Source: Rhizobium leguminosarum (GTDB lineage: Bacteria; Pseudomonadota; Alphaproteobacteria; Rhizobiales; Rhizobiaceae). From it: DNA of 64,000 nt. Below are positions 34,951 through 44,758 of the stretch, piece by piece (within the stretch, counting starts at the first letter, position 1; every line of letters starts with the position of its first letter). The stretch spans positions 1 to 64,000 of the forward strand of contig NZ_LWBS01000450.1 of assembly GCF_001652265.1 (NCBI RefSeq), given 5' to 3'. The notes beneath the pieces were generated by a model. The model was not told where the DNA came from and searched no databases. It worked only from the letters and a program-made list of their open reading frames with translations. A program made the position numbers and the translations under genes.

Positions 34951-35859
34951 ATGCAGCGGTCACGCAATACTGAGGGCGCCATCTATATGAGCATGGCGAT
35001 GGCTGGCTTTTCCGCGAGCGACGCCCTGTCCAAATCGGTGATCGCCTATATGAATGCCGGCGAAATCATGTTCCTGCGCGGCCTCTTCACCAGCCTGCTT
35101 ATCTATCTGATCGCCTGGAAAATGGGCGCGCTGCGCTCCTGGCGCATCATGCTGCAGCCGATGATCATCTTCAGGATCATCTGCGAGACGCTCTCCGCCG
35201 TCACCTATATCACCGCGCTTGGCATGATGCCGATCGCCAATGCCTCGGCGATCCTGCAATCGCTGCCGTTGGTCGTTACCTTCGGGGCTGCGCTCTTCTT
35301 CGGCGAGCCGGTCGGTTGGCGGCGCTGGTCGGCGATCCTCGTCGGCCTCGTCGGCGTGCTGATCATCATCCGCCCCGGCCCTGATGGATTCACCGCCGCC
35401 GCCCTCCTCTGCGTCGCCGCGGTGCTGACGACGGCTGGCCGCGATCTTGCCACGCGGACCATCAGTCCGGAGATTCCCTCGCTGATGATAACCGTCATCA
35501 CCGCCATATCGGCCTCGTTCTTCGGCGCGGTGCTCATTCCGGTGCTCGGCGGCTGGCAGCCGGTCAGCGCTAACGCCCTTGGGCATCTCGTGCTCGCATC
35601 GGTGCTGGTGCTCGTCGGCTACCAGTCGGTCATCCTCGCCATGCGCACCGGCGAAATTTCTTTCGTCGCGCCGTTCCGCTATACCAGCCTGATCTTCTCA
35701 TCTCTGCTCGGCTTCATCTTCTTCGCCGAAGTGCCTGATAGCTGGACGCTCGTGGGGGCTGCGATCGTCATCGCCTCCGGCCTCTATACGTTCTATCGTG
35801 AGGCCAAGCGCCGTGTATCGCCGATCGCGCAGGAATCCGCGCCGCGCGCGCCCGTCTGA
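34951..35859 (+). CDS. DMT superfamily (EamA) transporter
   Basis: 302-residue inner-membrane protein with about ten spans forming two EamA repeats. It is similar in layout to S-adenosylmethionine/RhaT-like members, with GEIMFLRGLFTSLLIYLIAWKMG and FVAPFRYTSLIFSSLLGFIFFAEVPDSWTLVGAAIVIASGLY. The first in-frame ATG is used because a stop lies 30 bases upstream; the best ribosome site (AAAGGAG, 34919) is unusually far. Substrate unknown. mobA begins 24 bases downstream. Confidence 0.88.
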   Translation: MQRSRNTEGAIYMSMAMAGFSASDALSKSVIAYMNAGEIMFLRGLFTSLLIYLIAWKMGALRSWRIMLQPMIIFRIICETLSAVTYITALGMMPIANASAILQSLPLVVTFGAALFFGEPVGWRRWSAILVGLVGVLIIIRPGPDGFTAAALLCVAAVLTTAGRDLATRTISPEIPSLMITVITAISASFFGAVLIPVLGGWQPVSANALGHLVLASVLVLVGYQSVILAMRTGEISFVAPFRYTSLIFSSLLGFIFFAEVPDSWTLVGAAIVIASGLYTFYREAKRRVSPIAQESAPRAPV

Positions 35860-35882
35860 AGCAAGATGATGGCTGAGGAAGG

Positions 35883-36515
35883 ATGATGGCTGAATTCTCG
35901 TTGGATAAATCTCATATAGCAGGCGTCGTGCTGGCCGGCGGCCGTTCGCAGCGCATGGGCCGCGACAAGGCGGGGGTGATGCTTGGGGCCGAGAGCCTGC
36001 TCCACCATGTGCTGACCCGCCTCTCGCAGCAGGCCCCGCTCGTTGCCGTCAATGCCGATGCCGCCGCCGAGGACCTGCCTGTCGTTCCCGATCGTTTTCG
36101 CGGCAAGGCCGGGCCGATGGCCGGCATCCATGCGGCCATGGTCTATGCCGCCAGCCTGCCCTCGATCACCCATGTCGTCACCGTCTCGGTGGATTGCCCG
36201 TTCTTCCCGGCCGATCTCGTCGCCCGGCTGGCGGCAGCGATCGAGCACCCGTCGCAGATCGCCATTGCCGCCTCCGAGGGCCGCAGCCATCCCGTCTTCG
36301 GGCTCTGGCCGGTGACACTGGCCGCCGATCTCGAAGCCTGGATCGCCACCGACGAGAAGCGCCGCGTACGCGACTTCCTGTTACGACATGACGTTACGGA
36401 AGTGGCGTTTCCATTGCATCCGACCCGTGCCAGCTTGCTCGATCCCTTCTTCAACATCAACACGCCTGACGATCTCGTCGAGGCGGAACGCTGGCTGGAG
36501 GCCCTTCGCGGATGA
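35883..36515 (+). CDS. mobA: Molybdenum cofactor guanylyltransferase
   Basis: Attaches GMP to molybdopterin to form the MGD cofactor of DMSO reductase-type enzymes. The 210-residue protein has the nucleotidyltransferase signature VVLAGGRSQRMGRDKAGV, the DCPFFP metal-binding region and the C-terminal FFNINTPDDL. Adjacent ATGs at 35883 and 35886 are both possible; the second has better spacing from GAGGAA. Overlaps mobB by four bases (ATGA). Confidence 0.95.
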   Translation: MMAEFSLDKSHIAGVVLAGGRSQRMGRDKAGVMLGAESLLHHVLTRLSQQAPLVAVNADAAAEDLPVVPDRFRGKAGPMAGIHAAMVYAASLPSITHVVTVSVDCPFFPADLVARLAAAIEHPSQIAIAASEGRSHPVFGLWPVTLAADLEAWIATDEKRRVRDFLLRHDVTEVAFPLHPTRASLLDPFFNINTPDDLVEAERWLEALRG

Positions 36516-37033
36516 CCGCACCGAAAATCTTCGGCATCGCCGGCTGGAAGAACTCGGGCAAGACAGGCCTCGCCGTCCGACTGGTGATGGAGTTCACCCG
36601 CCGCGGCTACACGATCTCGACGATCAAGCACGCCCATCATGATTTCGACATCGACAAGGTCGGGGCCGACAGCTACCGCCACCGCCAGGCCGGCGCCCAC
36701 GAGGTCACCATCGTCTCCGGCACCCGCTACGCCATCATGCACGAGCTGCGCGGTGCGCCGGAACCTGAATTCGAGGAGATCCTCGCCCGTCTCGCCCCCT
36801 GCGACCTCGTGCTGATCGAAGGCTACAAGCGCGAGCCGATCCCGAAGATCGAGGCCCGCCGCCTGGAGGCGGCAAATCGCGAACCGTTGGCGCCGAGCGA
36901 TCCCCATATCTGCGCCATCGCCGCCGATCATGCCGTAACCGATACGGCCCTGCCGGTCTTCGATCTAGACGACACAGGCGCCATCGCCGATTTCATCGCC
37001 GACATCGTCGACCTTGGACAGTCGAGGCTTTGA
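36512..37033 (+). CDS. mobB: Molybdopterin-guanine dinucleotide biosynthesis adaptor protein
   Basis: 173-residue P-loop GTPase-like partner of MobA. GIAGWKNSGKTGLAVRLV is the Walker A loop, followed by STIKHAHHDFDIDKVGADSYRHRQAGA and ELIEGYK-like VLIEGYKREPIPKIE. It starts inside the mobA stop (ATGA) and is translationally coupled to it. Together with moaA at 17.4 kb this covers early and late molybdenum cofactor steps in the window. Confidence 0.95.
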   Translation: MTAPKIFGIAGWKNSGKTGLAVRLVMEFTRRGYTISTIKHAHHDFDIDKVGADSYRHRQAGAHEVTIVSGTRYAIMHELRGAPEPEFEEILARLAPCDLVLIEGYKREPIPKIEARRLEAANREPLAPSDPHICAIAADHAVTDTALPVFDLDDTGAIADFIADIVDLGQSRL

Positions 37034-37149
37034 ACCACCTGCGTCGTCGCCGGATCTAAGAAGTGGGGAGGCATGATTTCCTTCCGGCAAGAGCCCATCA
37101 CCAGTAGCTCGGACATATGCCTGTCCGGGCGGCCCGAAACGGTGGGCGT

Positions 37150-38043
<894 letters not shown>

Positions 38044-38164
38044 TCATGAAACCTTCTCATGGGTTCTTGCCGTTTATACCATCTAATCGCGACCAGGCGC
38101 ACGCGCTAAATACCTTGCTACTCGAGTGAACATATCCACCCCGACATTGGAAAGGATGACAAAG

Positions 38165-39563
<1,399 letters not shown>

Positions 39564-39619
39564 AAGCGGCCGACGGCCATGAAGGCGACGTCTTATCGCC
39601 AAGACTAGAGCACGAGAAG

Positions 39620-39655
39620 AGAATCGGCCGCAGTCGCTTGCGGCCGATTCTTCTT
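39620..39655. terminator. Bidirectional terminator between aldo/keto reductase and GST genes
   Basis: GAATCGGCCGCA (39621-39632) pairs perfectly with TGCGGCCGATTC (39639-39650), followed by TTCTT on the plus strand. It is preceded by AAGA, giving a T-containing tail on the other strand as well. It serves the two convergent genes. Confidence 0.75.
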
Positions 39656-39663
39656 AGATTGGA

Positions 39664-40299
39664 TCATCGTCTCGGCGCCGGCGCGTTCTCGTGAAAAGCC
39701 GGTATCGCCTCGAGCTTTGCGACGACCTCCGCGATATTAGGCCATCGGGTGAGATCGAAGCCGAGGCGACGGGCGCCGATCGACTGCGGGAACAGGAAGA
39801 TATCGGCAATGCTCGGGCGATCGCCGACGGCGAAGGCCCCTTGCCTGCGGCCGGCGATCATCGTCTCGACCGCGGCCATTCCCTCGCCGACCCAATGACG
39901 ATCCCAGGCGGTGATAGCATCGGCATCAGCCTGGAACGTGGCGCGAAGATGCAGGCCGATGCGTGGCGGCAACAGCGCATGGATCTCTGCTGTGATCGCA
40001 AGCGCGATCGACCGCGCCAGCGCCCTATCTTCCGCTGTACCAGACAGCAATGGCGGCTCAGGCTGAAGCTCATCGAGATATTCGACGATCGCCAGTGACT
40101 GGGTGAGGAGAACGCCGCTATCCGTCAGCAAGGCGGGCACAAGTCCCTGCGGATTGACACTGCGATATCCGGCCTGCCGGCTCTCGGCATCTTCGCCGAG
40201 GATGGTGACCGGCAGCGCTTCGGCCGTCAGTCCTTTCAGGGCGAGTGCGATGCGGACTCGAGATGTCGCCGAGGAAATTTCGTTCTGATAGAGTTTCAC
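39664..40299 (-). CDS. Glutathione S-transferase, zeta/maleylacetoacetate isomerase type
   Basis: 211-residue GST. The N-terminal thioredoxin-like domain has the zeta-type SSATSRVRIALALKGL motif, NPQGLVPAL and the glutathione-binding TQSLAIVEYLDE. A helical C-terminal domain follows. Zeta GSTs isomerise maleylacetoacetate in tyrosine breakdown, but no hmgA or fahA lies nearby, so the role is open. The small exported peptide gene lies 14 bases upstream on the same strand. Confidence 0.88.
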   Translation of the reverse strand: MKLYQNEISSATSRVRIALALKGLTAEALPVTILGEDAESRQAGYRSVNPQGLVPALLTDSGVLLTQSLAIVEYLDELQPEPPLLSGTAEDRALARSIALAITAEIHALLPPRIGLHLRATFQADADAITAWDRHWVGEGMAAVETMIAGRRQGAFAVGDRPSIADIFLFPQSIGARRLGFDLTRWPNIAEVVAKLEAIPAFHENAPAPRR

Positions 40300-40313
40300 T
40301 GTCTTTCTCCGAT

Positions 40314-40475
40314 CTAAAAGAGCAGTTGGAGCGGCGGCCGCTCCCCTGAGGATGAAGCTGCGGATGCCGCCGTCACGAGGCCGGCAAGCGGCGACGGCTC
40401 CTGTGAGCTTACATCGTAGATGCAGGGCGCTGCGAAAATCGTCGCCCCCAGAATGCAGATGATCATCAGTTTCAT
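40314..40475 (-). CDS. Small exported or membrane peptide (53 residues)
   Basis: ATG at 40475 is preceded by a near-perfect GGAGG with five-base spacing. The product begins KLMIICILGATIFAAPCIYDVSS, a signal-like hydrophobic segment, and then a short Ser/Ala/Pro-rich tail. It lies between the Ohr and GST genes on the same strand, which are linked to oxidative or electrophile stress. No family was recognised. Confidence 0.5.
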   Translation of the reverse strand: MKLMIICILGATIFAAPCIYDVSSQEPSPLAGLVTAASAASSSGERPPLQLLF

Positions 40476-40541
40476 TGGTTCCTCCATCGACGAGGCCCGA
40501 CCGGCCTCGTCACATTTTGTTTTGGCGATCGATCCCATCTG

Positions 40542-40958
40542 TCAGGCAATGCTCAATTCGACATTGATATTGCCGCGGGTTGCTTTCGAATAGGGGCAGG
40601 TGCGGTGCGCTTCATCCACAAGCGCCCTTGCCAAATCCGCTTCGATGCCCGGCAGGCTGACCTTGAGGCGAGCCTGCAGGAAATAGTTGCCGTCGGTCGC
40701 CCCGAGATCGACCTCGGCGTTGACGGCGGCATCTGCAGGGAGCCTGACCTTCAGCTTGCCGGCAGCAATGCCGATCGCGCCGATGAAGCAGGCAGACCAG
40801 CCGGCGGCGAAAAGCTGTTCGGGATTGGTGCCGGCACGGTTGCTGCCTGGAGGCGAAAGTTTGATGTCCAATTCGCCGTCGTCGCTTTGCGAAGCGCCGT
40901 CGCGCCCGCCTGTCGTGTGGGTCTTGCCGGTATAGAGAACCTTGTCGATCTTTATCAT
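40542..40958 (-). CDS. Organic hydroperoxide resistance protein (Ohr/OsmC)
   Basis: 138-residue thiol peroxidase reducing organic hydroperoxides with lipoyl or thiol donors. The two redox cysteines are in GWSACFIGAIG (about residue 56) and AHRTCPYSKATRGN (about 122). The start at 40958 follows AAGGAGTG; the frame upstream to 41231 is not homologous. A CGGATATATCCG palindrome 100 bases upstream (41055-41066) may be regulatory. No ohrR gene is adjacent. Confidence 0.93.
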   Translation of the reverse strand: MIKIDKVLYTGKTHTTGGRDGASQSDDGELDIKLSPPGSNRAGTNPEQLFAAGWSACFIGAIGIAAGKLKVRLPADAAVNAEVDLGATDGNYFLQARLKVSLPGIEADLARALVDEAHRTCPYSKATRGNINVELSIA

Positions 40959-41166
40959 GGAACACTCCTTTGTTGCGTCGCTAAAGGCGACTGGGTCGCT
41001 CAGCGCGACTGGTCGCGGTGCGCGGCCGGGTTGACGGAGTGTGGTTTGACCGACGGATATATCCGCCATGTTTCCAAAATCGCCCGAAATGTCACAAAGC
41101 GTAGCATCCGCTATCGAGGACATCTTCGCATACAAAACGTCTCGAAATTTTGCAGCGCCCCTGATG

Positions 41167-42489
41167 TCAACGGATAGTGATTTCCGCGGCCAGCCCACCG
41201 CCGGCGCGATTGTAGAGCCGGAGCGACCCACCGATCTTGGTCGTCAGCTGCTGGGCGATCGCAAGACCGAGACCGGTGCCGCCGGTTTCCCGGTTGCGGG
41301 ATTGCTCCAGCCGGAAGAAAGGCTGCATGGCGGCTTCCAGCATATCGTCCGGAATTCCCGGCCCGTGGTCCATAACTGATATGACGATATCGTTCTCGGC
41401 GCTGCGCTCGACGCTGATCTCGGCAGCACCGGCAAACTTCAGCGCATTGTCGATGAAGTTCGACAGGATACGGCGAAGCGCATGCGGCTTGGTGAAGGCA
41501 GCGCCCTGAACCAGGCCGACGACGGTCACGGCCTTTCCAGTATCCTGGTAGTCGTAGGCTATGCTGTCGATGAACGAGGCGAGATCGATGCGGGCGCTCT
41601 TCTCGCCATTGCCATGCGCACTGCGTGCATAGGTAATGCCGTCCTGAACGAGGCGCTGGATCTCACCGAGATCGTGCACCAGCTTGTCTTTGTCAGGCGA
41701 ATCCTCCGCCATGTCGGCGCGCAGCCGCATGCGGGTGATCGGCGTCTGCAGGTCATGCGAGATGGCCGCCAGTATCTGAACGCGCTCTTCGAGGTAATGG
41801 CCGATTCTCTCCCGCATTGCATTGAACGCCCGCGCCGCATGCGCGACCTCCCTCGGCCCCGCCTCACTCAAAGCAGGACCGTCCTTGTTCGGGTCGAGGG
41901 CATCGGCAGCGGCGGCGAGCTCGCCGAGCGGCCGGATCGCCTGGCGAACCGCAAACCAGGTACAGAGGATGAGCAGCACCATCTGGACGACGAAGACATA
42001 AGGCAGCCACGCGGCGATCGGCATGACGCCCTTCGGTGTGACGTCGATCGTCAAGGGGCTTCCGTCGCTCAGCGTCAGATGTGCCTGCAATCGGTTCACA
42101 TCGCCAGGAATCCGCTCGATCCGGATCGGAAAGCGGTGCCCGATGGCCTCCTCGATCTTTCCTGAGATTTCCGCCCCTTTGCTTGACGTGTCAGGCACGC
42201 CGGGAAGGCCGGGTCCGAGCACGAAACGATAGTTGCCGCGGCTCAGCCGGTCGAGCAGATCACCACGCTCGCCGGGCGGAAGCCGATCGAGAACGGCAAT
42301 CGATGTTGCCACGTCATTTTCCAGCGTGCCGAGCATCACCGCCTTGGCCGACATGTACCGCTCCATATAGAGCACACTGAAGGACAGACCGTAGGCTAAG
42401 GCCAGTCCGATCAGCAGGATCAGGAAGATCCGCGACCGCAACGTGCTCGGCCACGTCAGGCCCGAACGCAAGGGGATTGCCGCCTTCAT
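41167..42489 (-). CDS. Two-component sensor histidine kinase
   Basis: 440-residue membrane kinase. An N-terminal span (FLILLIGLALAYGLSFSVL), a periplasmic region of about 130 residues, a second span (YVFVVQMVLLILCTWFAV) and a HAMP segment lead to HisKA with ISHDLQTPITRMRLRADM (phosphorylated His about residue 246). HATPase_c has NFIDNALKFAG, DHGPGIPDDML and GTGLGLAIA. It overlaps the upstream response-regulator gene by four bases. The signal is unknown, presumably periplasmic. Confidence 0.94.
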   Translation of the reverse strand: MKAAIPLRSGLTWPSTLRSRIFLILLIGLALAYGLSFSVLYMERYMSAKAVMLGTLENDVATSIAVLDRLPPGERGDLLDRLSRGNYRFVLGPGLPGVPDTSSKGAEISGKIEEAIGHRFPIRIERIPGDVNRLQAHLTLSDGSPLTIDVTPKGVMPIAAWLPYVFVVQMVLLILCTWFAVRQAIRPLGELAAAADALDPNKDGPALSEAGPREVAHAARAFNAMRERIGHYLEERVQILAAISHDLQTPITRMRLRADMAEDSPDKDKLVHDLGEIQRLVQDGITYARSAHGNGEKSARIDLASFIDSIAYDYQDTGKAVTVVGLVQGAAFTKPHALRRILSNFIDNALKFAGAAEISVERSAENDIVISVMDHGPGIPDDMLEAAMQPFFRLEQSRNRETGGTGLGLAIAQQLTTKIGGSLRLYNRAGGGLAAEITIR

Positions 42490-43226
42490 TGGCGCGGCTC
42501 CGATATTTCGACTGGAACCGAAAACACATAGCCTTCGCTGCGCACCGTCTTGATATAGGTCGGTTCGCGCGCATCGTCGCCCAGCCGCTGACGCAGGCGA
42601 CTGACCAAAAGATCGATCGAGCGATCGAAGAGATCGGCGTCGCGACCCTGTGTTAGGCTCAGAAGCTGGTCGCGATTGAGCACACGCTGCGGGTGATCGA
42701 TGAAGACGCGGAGCAGACGGTATTCGGCGCCGCTCAGCGCAATCGCGGTCCCTTCCCTGTCGAGAAGGTGCCGGGCGACCGTATCAAGCCGCCAGTCGCC
42801 GAAGGTAAGCAATTGTCCGGCTTCGCTGATCTGCAGGTTGGGCGGCAGCATCCGCGTCCGCCGCAGCACTGCCTTGATGCGGGCGAGCAGCTCGCGCGCA
42901 GCAAAGGGCTTCGGAAGATAATCATCAGCGCCCATCTCCAGCCCGAGGATCCTGTCCATCTCGTCGGTACGGGCGGTCAGCATCAGGATCGGGATCGCCT
43001 TGTGTCGGCCGGCGCGCAGTTCGCGGCACAGCACCAGCCCGTCGTCACCGGGCATCATCACGTCGAGCACGATTAGGTCGACCGCATTGGCGTCGACAAA
43101 ACTGCGCATCTGCCGTCCGTCCGCGGCAACGCTCGTGCGCAGGCCATTCTTCTGCAGGTAGCCCGATACCAGCTCGCGGATTTCGCGATCGTCATCGACG
43201 ATCAGGATGTGATCGACATGATCCAT
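42486..43226 (-). CDS. OmpR-family response regulator
   Basis: 246-residue regulator. The receiver domain has ILIVDDDREIRELV and the phosphoryl-accepting Asp in VLDVMMPGDDGLVLC (about residue 54). The C-terminal Trans_reg_C winged helix spans about 140-240 (SGAEYRLLRVFIDHPQRVLNRDQLL, wing YIKTVRSEGYVF). It is cotranscribed with the kinase. Tandem TGTATC repeats at 10-base spacing in the nearby divergent promoter region (44449-44616) are plausible targets. Confidence 0.95.
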   Translation of the reverse strand: MDHVDHILIVDDDREIRELVSGYLQKNGLRTSVAADGRQMRSFVDANAVDLIVLDVMMPGDDGLVLCRELRAGRHKAIPILMLTARTDEMDRILGLEMGADDYLPKPFAARELLARIKAVLRRTRMLPPNLQISEAGQLLTFGDWRLDTVARHLLDREGTAIALSGAEYRLLRVFIDHPQRVLNRDQLLSLTQGRDADLFDRSIDLLVSRLRQRLGDDAREPTYIKTVRSEGYVFSVPVEISEPRQ

Positions 43227-43257
43227 ATTTCCCTGTTCCTTATCGATAGAATCGGCC

Positions 43258-43295
43258 GCGTCTGTCGCTTCGTTGCTGACCGAAGCGACAGACGC
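43258..43295. terminator. 15-bp perfect stem-loop between hydrolase and response-regulator genes
   Basis: GCGTCTGTCGCTTCG (43258-43272) and its exact complement (43281-43295) flank an 8-base loop. It lies between the end of the minus-strand hydrolase gene and the start of the response regulator on the same strand. There is no T-tract, so it may be a rho-dependent stop, a processing site or a leader hairpin of the two-component mRNA. Confidence 0.5.
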
Positions 43296-43352
43296 GAGCT
43301 ACGCATATTCCGCCGGCCGGAGCAACGAGGCTCTGCAACCGGCATCGTCGAC

Positions 43353-44402
43353 CTAGAAGCGATCGACGTCTATGACCGCCTGCGCAAAAGCCTGCGGCGC
43401 TTCCTGAGGCAGGTTATGGCCGATGCCGCCGCCGATCGTGCGATGCTCGTATTTGCCGGAGAATTTTCCGGCATAAGCGGAAGGCTCCGGATGCGGCGCA
43501 CCGTTTGCATCGCCCTCCATGGTGATGGTCGGCACCGAAATGACAGGCGTTGCGGCGAGCGTCGTCTCGTAGGCATCGTACTTGGCCTCGCCTTCGACAA
43601 GCCCCAGGCGCCAGCGGTAATTGTGAATGACGATCGCGACGTGGTCTGGATTGTCGAAGGCAGCGGCCGACCTCTCGAATGTCGCATCGTCGAAGTTCCA
43701 CTTCGGCGAAGCCGTCTGCCAGATCAGCTTTGCGAAATCATGGGTGTTGCTCTCGTAACCCAGACGGCCGCGTTCGGTGGCAAAATAGAACTGGTACCAC
43801 CAGGCAAGTTCGGCCTTCGGCGGAAGCGGTTTCTTGTTGGCCTCCTGGCTGCCGATCAGATAGCCGCTCACCGATACCATCGCCTTGCAGCGCTCCGGCC
43901 AGAGCGCCGCCATGATATTGGCGGTCCGCCCGCCCCAGTCGTAACCGGCAATCACGGCCTTCTCGATATCGAGCGCATCGAGCAGCGCGATCATATCGGC
44001 GGCGAGCGCTGACGGCTGGCCGTTGCGAGGTGTGCCGTCGTCCAGGAAGCGCGTCGTCCCGTAACCGCGCAGATAAGGCACGATCACCCTGTAGCCAGCC
44101 GAGGCAAGCAGCGGCGCGACATCGACGAAACTATAGATGTCATAGGGCCAGCCATGCAGCAGCAATACCACAGGGGCATCCGCCTTTCCCGCCTCGGCAT
44201 AACCGATGTCGAGCACGCCTGCCTTGACCTGTTTCAGCGCTTCGAAGGACGTGTTGGTTCCAGGCTTTATAGCTGGCACCGATGCAGCCGTCGCAGGCGA
44301 CTGGGCGGTGGCCGTGCCGGCCACGCCGAATTCGACGGCTGCAAGGGCGATTGCCGTCATGCCGAAGAAACGGCGGCGGTGATGGTTGATTTGCTCTGAC
44401 AT
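43353..44402 (-). CDS. Exported alpha/beta hydrolase (epoxide hydrolase-like), Tat signal
   Basis: 349-residue protein with a twin-arginine signal (HHRRRFFGMTAIALAAVEFGVAGTATA). The hydrolase fold has the oxyanion motif LLLHGWPYD, nucleophile region IAGYDWGGRTANIMA (Asp nucleophile, as in epoxide or dehalogenase-type enzymes) and the His in GGGIGHNLPQEAP. The substrate is unknown. It is divergent from the CcdA-thioredoxin fusion gene; TGTATC-type repeats lie between them. It is followed by the two-component genes on the same strand. Confidence 0.9.
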   Translation of the reverse strand: MSEQINHHRRRFFGMTAIALAAVEFGVAGTATAQSPATAASVPAIKPGTNTSFEALKQVKAGVLDIGYAEAGKADAPVVLLLHGWPYDIYSFVDVAPLLASAGYRVIVPYLRGYGTTRFLDDGTPRNGQPSALAADMIALLDALDIEKAVIAGYDWGGRTANIMAALWPERCKAMVSVSGYLIGSQEANKKPLPPKAELAWWYQFYFATERGRLGYESNTHDFAKLIWQTASPKWNFDDATFERSAAAFDNPDHVAIVIHNYRWRLGLVEGEAKYDAYETTLAATPVISVPTITMEGDANGAPHPEPSAYAGKFSGKYEHRTIGGGIGHNLPQEAPQAFAQAVIDVDRF

Positions 44403-44448
44403 CGGTCTCTCCTGTCGAATGGATTACAGTGCGGATATGACGCGGCGC

Positions 44449-44616
44449 TTGTATCGACCATATGTCGCAAGTCCTCGGTTTTTGAATACGGATGTAGCTT
44501 CCGGCCATCGGGATACATTCTGATACAATCGCGCCGACGGAGCAAAGCATCGCACCGGCAGCAGCCACCTCACCGCGGCCCGCCGCCGGGACAGTAGTTT
44601 GTATCGCTTTGTATCG
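44449..44616. promoter_or_regulatory. Tandem TGTATC repeats, predicted response-regulator binding sites
   Basis: GATACA occurs at 44512 and 44522, and TTTGTATCG at 44598 and 44608. Both pairs are direct repeats with a 10-base period, and the pairs face opposite directions, one towards each divergent gene. A single TTGTATC lies at 44449. Direct hexamers at one helical turn are the usual target layout for OmpR-family regulators. The rest of 44403-44758 shows no gene. Confidence 0.55.
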
Positions 44617-44758
44617 TCCGCGCCTCATCGCAATAGTTCGGTACATTTCCCCGCCAAACCCGACACATCGGGGATACGTCCGCCCGGCCATATCCCCGCC
44701 GTTGCTGGTTCAGGCTCCATCGCCGTCCAGAGCCCGATCAATCGGTTCAAAGGAAACG

